Source: HT1-32 sp040219025
GTDB taxonomy: Bacteria > Pseudomonadota > Alphaproteobacteria > Rhodospirillales > HT1-32
Length of the DNA: 64,000 nt
Assembly (NCBI GenBank): GCA_040219025.1
Contig: JAVJTE010000020.1
Location: 1,054,001 to 1,118,000 of the forward strand
Direction: 5' to 3'
The first letter of the stretch is position 1; each line of letters starts with the position of its first letter. Shown here one piece after another: positions 36,307-44,462 of this stretch. Made by a program: the position numbers and the translations under genes. Under the pieces are notes generated by a model. That model made no database searches. It saw nothing but the letters and a program-made list of their open reading frames with translations, and was not told where the DNA came from.

Positions 36307-36604
36307 GATCTGCTCCTTCCTGCACCGGCTCCAGCCAGTGTTGGTAAATTTCGATATCCAGCGTGTCATCGGCCGGGCCCCGGTAATCCGGCCATGCCTC
36401 GTCCTGCCGGAAGCGGACCCGATAGAGGTTCTGTTTCGGAAGGCCGTCGCCATAGACCGAGTAGGACTCAGGGTTGCCGAAAGCACCGATGACATCAGCT
36501 ATCACGCCGGTCTTGCCTCGGATATAGAAGGGGGTGCGGATATGTCCTTTCGGATAATCCTGACGAACGCGGACCTGATCGCCTATTTCAAACCGGGCCG
36601 CCAT
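36296..36604 (-). CDS. nitrile hydratase beta-subunit C-terminal half (SCNase alpha-like)
   Basis: A 102-residue SH3-like protein corresponding to the C-terminal half of a nitrile hydratase beta subunit: FEIGDQVRVRQDYPKGHIRT, PFYIRGKTGVI, and YRVRFRQDEAW. The Arg residues near PKGHxRTPxYxRG normally hydrogen-bond to the oxidised cysteines of the alpha subunit. The gene overlaps the alpha gene by 11 bases and the preceding gene by one base, indicating a tightly coupled trio. A single-chain beta subunit would be about 220 residues, so here it is split in two as in thiocyanate hydrolase. Confidence 0.85.
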   Translation of the reverse strand: MAARFEIGDQVRVRQDYPKGHIRTPFYIRGKTGVIADVIGAFGNPESYSVYGDGLPKQNLYRVRFRQDEAWPDYRGPADDTLDIEIYQHWLEPVQEGADHAA

Positions 36605-36951
36605 CAGCTTTTCTCCAGCCCGAGACGCTGCCGGATTTCAGCCTTGCGGCGGTCAATCTCATCAGCCGTCACGATATTGCGATCCGTCACGATCTTGCGG
36701 ACAGCGGTGATCCATTTTTCATAATAAGTGTAGGAGTCATACTCTTTCTGTCCCATCGTCTCGATGGCATGGCGCAATACATCCGCCCGCATGATCCGGC
36801 GTTTCTGGTCACCCAGCAAAGTCCGGATCGAATCGACGCGTTTCTCCCAGGGGGCCAGAACATGCTCTGACTGATTGATCGCGCCACCGTCGAGACCGCC
36901 CAGGTCATGATATCCGCGGTGCGGTGTCTTTGTCTCTGTCACGTCCGACAT
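36604..36951 (-). CDS. nitrile hydratase beta-subunit N-terminal half (SCNase beta-like)
   Basis: A 115-residue helical protein matching the N-terminal half of nitrile hydratase beta subunits: GYHDLGGLDGG, LAPWEKRVDSI and YTYYEKWITAVRKIV are the family blocks. It is the first gene of the three-gene operon, preceded by a short 77-base gap after the subtilisin-like gene, so the two could share a transcript. The last base overlaps the next gene's ATG. No nitrile hydratase activator or cobalt transporter gene is adjacent. Confidence 0.85.
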   Translation of the reverse strand: MSDVTETKTPHRGYHDLGGLDGGAINQSEHVLAPWEKRVDSIRTLLGDQKRRIMRADVLRHAIETMGQKEYDSYTYYEKWITAVRKIVTDRNIVTADEIDRRKAEIRQRLGLEKS

Positions 36952-37028
36952 CTCCCTGATTCTGTTTCAGAAAGAAGTCTAGACCGGCGGGCTGGTGATC
37001 GGAAAGAGCATTCCGGCAGTTTTTGAGA

Positions 37029-38291
37029 TCATTGCCGGGCAAAGCAGCGGGGTGGTTGTTTGATGAACCCGTATCCGAAGGTCGGATCCTTGCCCGGCCG
37101 ACCCAGGTCAACAGTGTTCGGGATCAGTCGCTTGCGCAGGCTGGCGGGTGATCCGTCGGCACCACCGGCGATCTCGGCGGCGGCCAGTGCGGTGACGAAA
37201 GGGGCCGCAAAGGATGTTCCGTTCTGATGGCGACCACCACCGGGAACCGCAGTCCAGACTTTCACCCCGGGCATGGCAAAGTCGATATAGGCTCCCTGAT
37301 TGGCGGCTGTATAGATCCGGGCATCATGCGTCAGTGCAGTGACGGCAATGGTCTCGTCATAGGCCGCCGGAAAGGCGGGTGCCGCTGACCGGCCACCGTT
37401 ACCCGCTGCGGCAACCATCACGATACCGCGGCGGGCTGCGGCCTCCACGATCTTGCGGATCACTGCATTGTCCGGCCCGGCGATCGACAGGTTGATAACC
37501 TGCACCCTGTTGTCGAGCAGCCAGTTCAGTGACTGTGTCAGGGCCCGGGCGCTGGCCGCCCGTTTGCCGTCTTGCTTCTCATAAAAGATATTCGCGGCGA
37601 ACAGTTTCGCCCCCGGCAGAATACCTCCCCAGTCCGGTCCGCCGACCAGAATTGAGGCAACCGCTGTACCATGGTCATGTGACCCCGGATTATGTCGGTT
37701 CCCGATGAAAGACTCGACGACCAGATCACTGCTCTTGAATGCCGGATGGGTGGCATCGACCGACCCGTCGATCATACCGATCAGGGTGCCGGCACCGCAT
37801 TGTGCGGTGCTGCGCGGCCAGCCCATGAAACTGCGGGGACTGTCGACACTTCCAACTGCTTCGGCAAACAGATGATTGTAGTCGGATATCAGCCCGGGTG
37901 CTTTCTGCCGCAGGACAGCGAGCACGTCTCGGGCGGTGCGGTTCCCCGGCACGGCAATCTCGGCAACAGTGATATCAAGGCGCGGCAGTTCGTCAGACCC
38001 GGTGACGGCAAATCCGAGAGCCTGTACCGCAGACCTGATCTGGCTGGCGGACCCCGCAACCAGAACACCCTGCGGCTCAATGCCGATGTCCGGCCCGTTG
38101 TCACGACGCGCCGTTGTGCCGGTGGTGCCGGCAGTTCCGGCACGGTCAACGCCGATCACATTACCATTGCTGTCATAACGCTGAATACGTATTTCAGAGG
38201 CGGCAAAGCTCTGTGCAGAAAGGGCGAGACCGAGCAGCAATGCCGAGGACAGCAAGACCGGTTTCATCAGCTGAATCGTTCTGTTCTGCAT
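37029..38291 (-). CDS. exported subtilisin-like (S8) serine protease
   Basis: A 420-residue protein with a signal peptide (MKPVLLSSALLLGLALSAQS, then FA) after MQNRTIQL. The Asp of GMIDGSVDATHPAF, the His of SHDHGTAVASIL, the oxyanion Asn of AAAGNGG and the Ser of NGTSFAAPFVTAL form the S8 catalytic set. The stretch GTAGTTGTTARRD is a low-complexity linker before a ~100-residue prodomain-like region. AGGGAG precedes the ATG at 38291. It is periplasmic or secreted. It lies just upstream of the nitrile-hydratase-like operon in the same direction; a functional link is not evident. Confidence 0.9.
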   Translation of the reverse strand: MQNRTIQLMKPVLLSSALLLGLALSAQSFAASEIRIQRYDSNGNVIGVDRAGTAGTTGTTARRDNGPDIGIEPQGVLVAGSASQIRSAVQALGFAVTGSDELPRLDITVAEIAVPGNRTARDVLAVLRQKAPGLISDYNHLFAEAVGSVDSPRSFMGWPRSTAQCGAGTLIGMIDGSVDATHPAFKSSDLVVESFIGNRHNPGSHDHGTAVASILVGGPDWGGILPGAKLFAANIFYEKQDGKRAASARALTQSLNWLLDNRVQVINLSIAGPDNAVIRKIVEAAARRGIVMVAAAGNGGRSAAPAFPAAYDETIAVTALTHDARIYTAANQGAYIDFAMPGVKVWTAVPGGGRHQNGTSFAAPFVTALAAAEIAGGADGSPASLRKRLIPNTVDLGRPGKDPTFGYGFIKQPPRCFARQ

Positions 38292-38529
38292 TGTCTCCCT
38301 GCCTTTTGTTGCACCGGATCTGTCGCAGACCGGATAATGCGGGTTTCGTGACAGCGGCACCATACGTAGATTCCGCCATCCGGTACCCTGCATTTTTTCG
38401 CTATGCACAAACATTCATGCTGCAATGCAATAAAAGCAGTTCTCGATTCCGGTCACCCGGCTTATATCCGCCTCGTCAGTGAATGCTGACGTTTCGCAAC
38501 AGACAACACCGGCAGCGCCAGGATGTCGC

Positions 38530-38802
38530 ATGACACAAGGACAGACACTGATGAACAGCTACCATCAGAATCCAGGTCTTGCCGCCATTCCCTCTTCGGT
38601 TTGGGGCGGGGCTTTCGAAGAAATCGTTATTCTGGTTCGCACGGCAGCCAGACAGATTGAAAAAGCAGCCATCGGCTTCGGCAAGGCCCTGCGTCATCGC
38701 AATGCCTATCGCCAGCTGAAAGCGCTGGACGACCGGTTGCTTGCGGATATCGGGTTTGCCCGGCTTCCCGACGGCAACGTCATTCAGGTTTTGCGCAAGT
38801 AA
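38530..38802 (+). CDS. DUF1127 family protein
   Basis: A 90-residue protein whose C-terminal 40 residues form the DUF1127 domain: RHRNAYRQLKALDDRLLADI followed by GFARLPDGN. DUF1127 proteins are small, Arg-rich and common in Alphaproteobacteria; some bind RNA or affect phosphate and carbon metabolism. ATG 38530 or ATG 38551 (with AAGGA nearby) may start it. Upstream at 38474-38491 is an inverted repeat CGTCAG-N6-CTGACG. It is a single-gene unit closed by the terminator at 38873-38904. Confidence 0.8.
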   Translation: MTQGQTLMNSYHQNPGLAAIPSSVWGGAFEEIVILVRTAARQIEKAAIGFGKALRHRNAYRQLKALDDRLLADIGFARLPDGNVIQVLRK

Positions 38803-38872
38803 CTTGCGGCGCATCAGCGCCGGGCCGGTGTTCTCCTCCCCCTGAACATCCCTGCCGGTCAGGCGCTTTGAA

Positions 38873-38904
38873 ACGGCTCTCCGCCTCCCCGGAGAGCCGT
38901 TTTT
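38873..38904 (+). terminator. rho-independent terminator after DUF1127 gene
   Basis: Perfect 11-base stem ACGGCTCTCCG (38873-38883) and CGGAGAGCCGT (38890-38900) with loop CCTCCC and a T-run through 38904. It lies about 70 bases downstream of the stop. Confidence 0.88.
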
Positions 38905-38945
38905 CGTTGTGCCGGATGCTGGAGAAGTTTCAGAAAACCGGAGAG

Positions 38946-39539
38946 TCAGACCGGTCGCCGCGCCTTCAGGGCAGCGGTCAGGGTTCCGTCATCGAGGTAG
39001 TCCAGTTCACCGCCGACCGGGACGCCATGTGCAAGGCGGGAGACTTCCGCGCCACTTCCCGCCATTCTGTCGGAAATATAATGGGCGGTGGTCTGGCCAT
39101 CGACTGTGGCATTGAGTGCCAGGATGACTTCGCTGATACCGGTTGAGCGAACACGCGCCACCAGTTCGGGAATGGCCAGATCATCCGGGCCGACGCCATC
39201 CAGTGCACTGAGCGTGCCGCCGAGCACGTGATAGCGGCCGGTAAAGGCATGGGCCCGCTCCAGTGCCCAGAGGTCTGCAACATCCTGAACGACACAGATA
39301 CGCGAGGCATCCCGCCGGTCATCGGCGCAAATACCGCAAGGGTCGGTGCTGTCGACATTCCCGCATCTGCCGCAGATCGTCACGGTGGAGGCGGCGGCCC
39401 GCAGTGCGTCGGACAGGGGGGTCAGCAACTGATCGCGATTCTTCACCAGATGCAGCACGGCCCGTCGTGCCGAGCGCGGACCAAGGCCGGGCAGTTTCGC
39501 CAGCAGCGAGATAAGCCGCTCGATCTCCGGACCAATCAT
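38946..39539 (-). CDS. recR: recombination protein RecR
   Basis: A 197-residue RecR. The helix-hairpin-helix is KLPGLGPRSARRAVLHLV, the zinc finger CGRCGNVDSTDPCGIC, and the Toprim domain starts at ICVVQDVADLWALE with GRYHVLGG following. It loads RecA with RecF/RecO at gaps. ATG 39539 is used; it follows the ebfC stop by one base. Third gene of the dnaX-ebfC-recR unit, an order conserved across bacteria. Confidence 0.95.
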   Translation of the reverse strand: MIGPEIERLISLLAKLPGLGPRSARRAVLHLVKNRDQLLTPLSDALRAAASTVTICGRCGNVDSTDPCGICADDRRDASRICVVQDVADLWALERAHAFTGRYHVLGGTLSALDGVGPDDLAIPELVARVRSTGISEVILALNATVDGQTTAHYISDRMAGSGAEVSRLAHGVPVGGELDYLDDGTLTAALKARRPV

Positions 39540-39540
39540 G

Positions 39541-39867
39541 TCAGAACGGCAGCTTGAACCCCGGCGGCAGCTGCAGCCCGCCGGTAACCTCGGCCATCTT
39601 TTCCTGTGCCTGTGCCTCGGCCTGACGTTTCGCGTCATTGACGGCACTGACGATCAGGTCTTCCAGAACCTCGACATCTTCCGGGCCGGACAGCAGGGCC
39701 GGGTCGATACGCACCGCCCGGGCCTCGCCCTTGCCGTTCAGCGTCACCTTGACGGTTCCGGCACCGGACTGGCCGGTGACTTCAATGGCGGACAGTTCTT
39801 CCTGCATCTGGGCCATCTTGCCCTGCATTTCCTGCGCCTGTTTGAGCATTTGCCCGAGATTTTTCAT
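39541..39867 (-). CDS. ebfC: YbaB/EbfC nucleoid-associated protein
   Basis: A 108-residue DNA-binding protein. The N-terminus MLKQAQEMQGKMAQMQEELS (after MKNLGQ) and the centre VKVTLNGKGEARAVRIDPAL are the family's coiled-coil and tweezer regions. It ends with a Pro/Gly segment (GGLQLPPGFKLPF). It is encoded between dnaX and recR and its start overlaps the dnaX stop by 4 bases. Confidence 0.95.
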   Translation of the reverse strand: MKNLGQMLKQAQEMQGKMAQMQEELSAIEVTGQSGAGTVKVTLNGKGEARAVRIDPALLSGPEDVEVLEDLIVSAVNDAKRQAEAQAQEKMAEVTGGLQLPPGFKLPF

Positions 39868-41603
39868 ATGTCACCTTCTGTCTGATCGATATCTGCGATG
39901 TCTTCGGCATCATCCGCAAGATCCGGTTCTGCGTCCGGGCCGATATCACGGACGGCTTCAATCTGGGCACCGGGAAAGGCGTCCAGCAATGCCCGGACGG
40001 TTGGATGTTCACTGGCCGCGTCGATACGTTCCTTCAGTTCGGCATCCCGCGCTTCAATGACAGAGGGCAGGGCTGCTGCCTCATCGGTGGCGACTGTAAT
40101 CATCCAGTTGTCGCCGGTGAGTTTGCGCAAGGCAGCGTTCAGCTTCGGCGCGAGGTCACCGGGTGCGCCATCGGCGAAACGGCATTCGATCCGTCCCCTG
40201 GAAACCGTCACCGGACGGACCCAGTTCCGGACCTGACTGGCCAGCAGCCCTTCGCGGCCATCTGTCAGCATGGTAATCACGGCTTCAATCGAGTCGATGG
40301 CGCGCGGGGCCTCAACCGCCGCTGCCTCCGGTGCTGCCTGTTGCATTGCTGCCGAGGCGGAGCCACCACCACCACTGCCACCACCTGTGACGTTGCCGCC
40401 GCCGCGCGGGGCACCGGCGACCGGGCCGGCGGGGACGGTTCCGCCGCCGGACAGGGTCCGCAATGCTTCCGCCGGATCCGGCAGTTCGCTGGCATAGGCG
40501 AGGCGGATAAACAGCATTTCAGCGGCCTGACGCGAATCCGGTGCCTGTTCGATTTCGCCAAGTCCCTTCAGCAGCATCTGCCAGTTCCGGGTCAGGACGG
40601 CCATGCGCAGATTGCCGGCCATCTCGCCACCACGGATACGCTCTGCCTCCGGCGCATTTTCGCTGGCCGCATCCGGTGCCGCCTTGAGGCGGGTCAGCCA
40701 GTGCGTCAGGTCCAGCATGTCCTGCACCACGATCAGCGGGTCGGCACCGCTGGAATACTGATCGGCAAACAGGGTAAGGGCGGCGGCGATATCGCCTTTC
40801 ATCAGCAGATCATAAAGATCAAAGATCAGCGCCCGGTCGGCCAGGCCCAGCATGTCGCGGACCTGTTCGACGCTGACCTTGCCGGCACCATGGGAAATCG
40901 CCTGGTCCAGCAATGACAGGCCGTCACGCACGGAGCCGTCGGCGGCGCGGGAAATCAGCGTCAGCGCCTCGTCTTCAAGCGCGGCATTTTCCTTGGCAGC
41001 GATAGCAGCAAAATGTTTGCTCAGCGTCTCGGTATCGACGCGGCGCAGATCGAAGCGCTGGCATCGCGACAGCACGGTCACCGGGATCTTGCGGATTTCG
41101 GTCGTGGCGAAAATGAATTTCACATGCTCCGGCGGCTCTTCCAGCGTTTTCAGCAGACCGTTGAAGGCCTGCCGGGAGAGCATATGGACCTCGTCAATGA
41201 TATAGACTTTATAGCGGGCTGATACCGGGCGGTAGCGGACGCTTTCGATCAGTTCCCGGACATCGTCAATGCCGGTCCGGCTGGCGGCATCCATTTCCAT
41301 CACATCAACATGCCGGTCTTCGGCAATCGCCCGGCAATTATCGCACTGGCCGCAGGGCGAGATGGTCGGGCCGCCCTTGCCATCGACGCCGGTACAGTTC
41401 AGCGCCCGGGCGATGATGCGGGCGGTGGATGTCTTGCCGATACCACGAACGCCGGTCAGCACAAAAGCATGAGCGATACGGCCGGTATCGATGGCGTTCG
41501 TCAGGGTACGGACCAGAGCTTCCTGGCCAATCAGTTCCGCAAAGGTCGATGGCCGGTATTTTCGGGCAAGGACGCGGTAGTTCGGATCGCCGTCTGCTGT
41601 CAT
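39864..41603 (-). CDS. dnaX: DNA polymerase III subunits gamma and tau
   Basis: A 579-residue clamp-loader ATPase. It has RPSTFAELIGQEALVRTL, Walker A GVRGIGKTSTARI, a zinc module with four Cys (CTGVDGKG...CGQCDNC), the DExx-type IIDEVHMLSRQAFNGLLKTL and sensor FIFATTEIRKIPVTVLSRCQ. A Gly-rich linker near residue 400 (GGGNVTGGGSGGGG) separates the ATPase from the tau-type C-terminal region. I did not find a clear slippery heptamer for a gamma product. It lies just upstream of an SRP RNA gene on the same strand in reverse order (the RNA gene is 5' of dnaX). Confidence 0.95.
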   Translation of the reverse strand: MTADGDPNYRVLARKYRPSTFAELIGQEALVRTLTNAIDTGRIAHAFVLTGVRGIGKTSTARIIARALNCTGVDGKGGPTISPCGQCDNCRAIAEDRHVDVMEMDAASRTGIDDVRELIESVRYRPVSARYKVYIIDEVHMLSRQAFNGLLKTLEEPPEHVKFIFATTEIRKIPVTVLSRCQRFDLRRVDTETLSKHFAAIAAKENAALEDEALTLISRAADGSVRDGLSLLDQAISHGAGKVSVEQVRDMLGLADRALIFDLYDLLMKGDIAAALTLFADQYSSGADPLIVVQDMLDLTHWLTRLKAAPDAASENAPEAERIRGGEMAGNLRMAVLTRNWQMLLKGLGEIEQAPDSRQAAEMLFIRLAYASELPDPAEALRTLSGGGTVPAGPVAGAPRGGGNVTGGGSGGGGSASAAMQQAAPEAAAVEAPRAIDSIEAVITMLTDGREGLLASQVRNWVRPVTVSRGRIECRFADGAPGDLAPKLNAALRKLTGDNWMITVATDEAAALPSVIEARDAELKERIDAASEHPTVRALLDAFPGAQIEAVRDIGPDAEPDLADDAEDIADIDQTEGDI

Positions 41604-41671
41604 GAATTGGTGTCGCCGGTCATGCGGTCACGGATCCCGGTGGTCGGCAGCGCCCGGGAAAGGCAGCTGCG

Positions 41672-41687
41672 AAAAGCCCGAAGGCGG
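41672..41687 (-). terminator. weak terminator-like hairpin after SRP RNA
   Basis: On the minus strand CCCG-CCTT-CGGG is followed by CTTTTC, just after the SRP RNA 3' end. The stem has only four pairs and overlaps the RNA's last bases. Confidence 0.4.
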
Positions 41688-41780
41688 GAGACCGGAACGA
41701 CCCGGGAGGAAACTCGTTGCGGCTGCTTCCGTCAGGACCTGACCGGGTTGGCGAGACTCCCGTCCGCCCGATCTCCCACC
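41683..41780 (-). ncRNA. ffs: small signal recognition particle RNA (4.5S type)
   Basis: A 98-base RNA on the minus strand. The 5' end GGTGGGAGAT pairs with the 3' end GGTCTCCCGCC. The conserved domain IV is present: GGTC-AGG-TCC, a tetraloop, then GGA-AGCA-GCC, the asymmetric and symmetric loops bound by Ffh. The tetraloop reads UGAC in place of the commonest GGAA. The RNA lies directly upstream of dnaX, as in many Alphaproteobacteria. A promoter with 17-base spacing is at 41784-41812. Exact ends are inferred from the closing helix. Confidence 0.9.
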
Positions 41781-41783
41781 CTT

Positions 41784-41812
41784 TATATCGTCCCTGTGAG
41801 CAGAACGCGCAA
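41784..41812 (-). promoter_or_regulatory. sigma70-type promoter of SRP RNA gene
   Basis: On the minus strand TTGCGC (41807-41812), 17 bases, GATATA (41784-41789, continuing AAG), a few bases before the RNA's closing helix. Confidence 0.6.
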
Positions 41813-41827
41813 GCATGAATGCCGAGA

Positions 41828-42310
41828 TTATTCGACCTCGACGCGTCCGACGAAACCAAGCGCTGTGTATAAAATATAGCGACCCTGGATTTCAAAGACA
41901 CCGCGCTGGGTCGGAACAAAATACATTTCGCGGGTTTCACCGGACGGGATGACCATTTCATCCAGCCGTGGCTGGTCGAAGGTATGATCGCCGGAGGTTA
42001 CAGATTTGATGGCGATGGTTTTGTAAAATTCGTCGGCGGCGATGCTCTGGGTCGTCCAGTTGAAGTTTCGCACCACCAGCTTGTACGGCTTGTTGATTTC
42101 CAGCGACAGGTAGGTCGGCTCAATGCCGTAATCGGCACCCAGGGTGACCCTGATCTCCGTTGTCTTGTCCCAGTCAGCGGCGGCGACAACCGCAGCGGGG
42201 TCGGCGACTTCGTGCGGACGTGCACCGAACTCGTTCAGAACATTGGCATTTTCACAGGCACCCAGCAGCAGAACTGCGGCCAATGCGACTGAAATCAGGC
42301 GTCCGGTCAT
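41828..42310 (-). CDS. cupredoxin-like lipoprotein without recognisable copper ligands
   Basis: A 160-residue lipoprotein. The signal ends in the lipobox LLGAC, giving a Cys-anchored membrane protein. The mature domain resembles a plastocyanin-like fold: LSLEINKPYKLVVRNF, IAADEFYKTIAIKSV, IPSGETREMYFVPTQRGVFE. The copper loop Cys-x-His-Met expected at the end of this domain is replaced by IQGRYILYTALGFVGRVEVE, with no Cys, His or Met. The only His in the domain is in GDHTF. Copper binding in the usual way is therefore unlikely. GGGGGACC precedes the ATG at 42310. Role unknown. Confidence 0.65.
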   Translation of the reverse strand: MTGRLISVALAAVLLLGACENANVLNEFGARPHEVADPAAVVAAADWDKTTEIRVTLGADYGIEPTYLSLEINKPYKLVVRNFNWTTQSIAADEFYKTIAIKSVTSGDHTFDQPRLDEMVIPSGETREMYFVPTQRGVFEIQGRYILYTALGFVGRVEVE

Positions 42311-42457
42311 CTTGGTCCCCCAGAGAAACAGCATGATGCGATATCACCATCCTGCAAACGAATCGGGAGAGAGTCTAGAAGACAGGGAATCTGCAAGCAA
42401 TAAGCAATGCAAAGCCTGTGCTTGGAACTGTGCCGAAGCTGTGACAATTTTCGCTTC

Positions 42458-43357
42458 ATGAGGAACCCGAACTTCTTTTCCCAGGTTGTCTATGACCGTG
42501 CCGCGCAGCTCAGGGCGGATCACGCAAAGCTGGATGGCCTGCGCTCGGGCCGGGCGCGCATTGTGCCGGTCTGGCGAAACATGAGCATGATGGTCAGGCT
42601 GGATCAGCCGCAGGCCCTGTTTTTGCCGGACCTGCCGGACGGCGAGCTGATTGACGGGGATTCCGGATATATCTTCCTCGGCATGTATGACGAGACGGCC
42701 TATTTTGCCGTTGATATCAGTTTCCGTGATGACGCGCCGTCCCGGGTCGGGGCGGAAATTGCCGATCTGCGCGACATTGGCGGCCATCTGACCCATGAGG
42801 AGGCTTCGCTGCTCGCCCATGCCCGGGCCATGGTCTACTGGCATACGCGCCATCGCTTTTGTGGTGTCTGCGGCGCGCCGACAGAAACCCGCGATGCCGG
42901 TCACATGCGGGCCTGCACCAACCCGGATTGCCGGACCCCGCATTTCCCGCGCACCGACCCGGCGGTCATCATGCTGATTTATCACGGTGACCGTTGCCTG
43001 CTTGGTCATCATCAGCGCTGGGATACGCCGATGTATTCCACCCTCGCCGGGTTTGTCGAGCCGGGCGAGAGCCTGGAAGATGCGGTGCGGCGCGAGGTGA
43101 AGGAAGAGGCCGGCATTACTGTCGGACAGGTGACCTATCATTCCTCACAGCCCTGGCCGTTCCCGGCCTCGATCATGCTGGGCTTCTATGGCGAGGCGGA
43201 ATCAACCGACATCCGCCTTGAAGATGACGAACTGCAGGACGCCCGCTGGTTTACCCGCGACCAGCTGCGCAATCCGGAAAGCGTCGGGATCTATCTGCCC
43301 CGAGCCATTTCAGTCTCCCGCCGCCTGATCAATGACTGGCTGGACGAGGGAAGCTGA
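42458..43357 (+). CDS. nudC: NAD(+) diphosphatase NudC
   Basis: A 299-residue Nudix hydrolase cleaving NADH (and NAD caps on RNA in E. coli) to NMN and AMP. A four-Cys zinc ribbon is CGVCGAPTETRDAGHMRAC plus NPDC. The Nudix box is GFVEPGESLEDAVRREVKEE, then AGI. The NudC hallmark SQPWPFPASIMLGF follows. The N-terminal beta domain starts at NPNFFSQVVYDRAAQLR, which is why I prefer the ATG at 42458 to the one at 42407; neither has a clear ribosome binding site. Confidence 0.95.
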   Translation: MRNPNFFSQVVYDRAAQLRADHAKLDGLRSGRARIVPVWRNMSMMVRLDQPQALFLPDLPDGELIDGDSGYIFLGMYDETAYFAVDISFRDDAPSRVGAEIADLRDIGGHLTHEEASLLAHARAMVYWHTRHRFCGVCGAPTETRDAGHMRACTNPDCRTPHFPRTDPAVIMLIYHGDRCLLGHHQRWDTPMYSTLAGFVEPGESLEDAVRREVKEEAGITVGQVTYHSSQPWPFPASIMLGFYGEAESTDIRLEDDELQDARWFTRDQLRNPESVGIYLPRAISVSRRLINDWLDEGS

Positions 43358-43367
43358 CCCTGCCTGT

Positions 43368-44456
43368 CTACCCTTTCAGGCGGAAAGGGTGCTTCGGATA
43401 GGTGCCGATGATTTTCATCTTGCTGGAGAAATACTGCAGCTCGTCGAAGGCGAGATCGACATTCTTCTCTGCCGGGTGGCCTTCGATTTCGGCGTAGAAC
43501 TGCGCCACCGTGAAGCTGGCATCGACGATATAGCTTTCCAGCTTGGTGATGTTCACGCCGTTGGTCGCGAAGCCGCCAAGGCTTTTGTAGAGCGAGGCCG
43601 GAACGCTGCGGACCTGAAAGATCAGGCTGGTCATGCAGGGGCCGTCGCGCAGGTCCGGCTCTTCCCGCCGCCGTGACAGGACGACAAACCGGGTGGTGTT
43701 GCCGATCCGGTCTTCAATCCGGCCCCGCAGCGACTGCAGGCCATAGGTCTCGCCGGCCAGGCTGGAGGCAATGGCGGCAATTGTCGGGTCGCCGAGTTCC
43801 GCCACTTCGCTGGCAGCACCGGCGGTGTCGCCCCGCTGTACGGCCCTGATGCCAAGTTCTGCCACCAGATCCCGGCATTGCGCCAGCGCCTGTTCATGGC
43901 TGCGGACTTCCCTGATCTGGTCCAGTGTGGTGCCTTCAATGGCCAGCAGCTGATGCTGCACCGGCTGGAAATGCTCATCAATGATATAGAGGTTCGAGTT
44001 CGGCAGCAGGTGATGGATATCGGCCACCCGGCCGCCGAGGGAATTCTCGATCGGGATCATCGCCAGATCGGCCTCGCCTTCCTCGACCGCGTTGAAGGCG
44101 GCCTCGAACGTCACATAGGCAATGGCTTCCATCTTCGGAAAGACATTGGCGCAGGAAAGATGGGAGTAGGCGCCCGGCACACCCTGATAGGCGATCCGGC
44201 CCTCGCGACTCGCGCGGTGCATCTGATGTTCGTTTTCCATTCGACTGACCTTTTCCTCGTCGCCAAATTCCAGCCAGGCTGGCGTCACACCGAGCAGCCG
44301 CCCGGCAAGCACAATACGACGGCGCGGTGCATCGACCGCGCCGGTTTCCCAACGGTTCACGGTTGGCTGCGTGACCTTGAGAGCCGCCGCAAGATCCTGC
44401 TGTGTCATCCCCGCACGTTTACGGGCACGACGAAGGCGCTGACCGAAACCATTCAT
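43368..44456 (-). CDS. pheA: prephenate dehydratase with an N-terminal XRE helix-turn-helix domain
   Basis: A 362-residue fusion. Residues 1-65 are an XRE helix-turn-helix (LRRARKRAGMTQQDLAAALK, then VTQPTVNRWETG). From about residue 88 it is a prephenate dehydratase: IAYQGVPGAYSHLSC, LAMIPIENSLGGRVADIHHL, and the catalytic TRF block GNTTRFVVLSRR. An ACT domain follows with PASLYKSLGGFATNGVNITK and LESYIV, which binds phenylalanine. The frame is open throughout. An internal ATG at 44240 with AAAGG 8 bases upstream could also produce a dehydratase of normal size (about 290 residues). It makes phenylpyruvate for phenylalanine synthesis. A palindrome overlaps its promoter. Confidence 0.88.
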   Translation of the reverse strand: MNGFGQRLRRARKRAGMTQQDLAAALKVTQPTVNRWETGAVDAPRRRIVLAGRLLGVTPAWLEFGDEEKVSRMENEHQMHRASREGRIAYQGVPGAYSHLSCANVFPKMEAIAYVTFEAAFNAVEEGEADLAMIPIENSLGGRVADIHHLLPNSNLYIIDEHFQPVQHQLLAIEGTTLDQIREVRSHEQALAQCRDLVAELGIRAVQRGDTAGAASEVAELGDPTIAAIASSLAGETYGLQSLRGRIEDRIGNTTRFVVLSRRREEPDLRDGPCMTSLIFQVRSVPASLYKSLGGFATNGVNITKLESYIVDASFTVAQFYAEIEGHPAEKNVDLAFDELQYFSSKMKIIGTYPKHPFRLKG

Positions 44457-44462
44457 GTGAGG

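Noticed and set aside
36307..36495. 63-residue N-terminal extension of the nitrile hydratase alpha subunit
   Set aside because: The extension lies over the beta-like gene in another frame, is Arg/Ser-rich and unlike the family. The ATG at 36306 has a strong AGGAAGGAG site.
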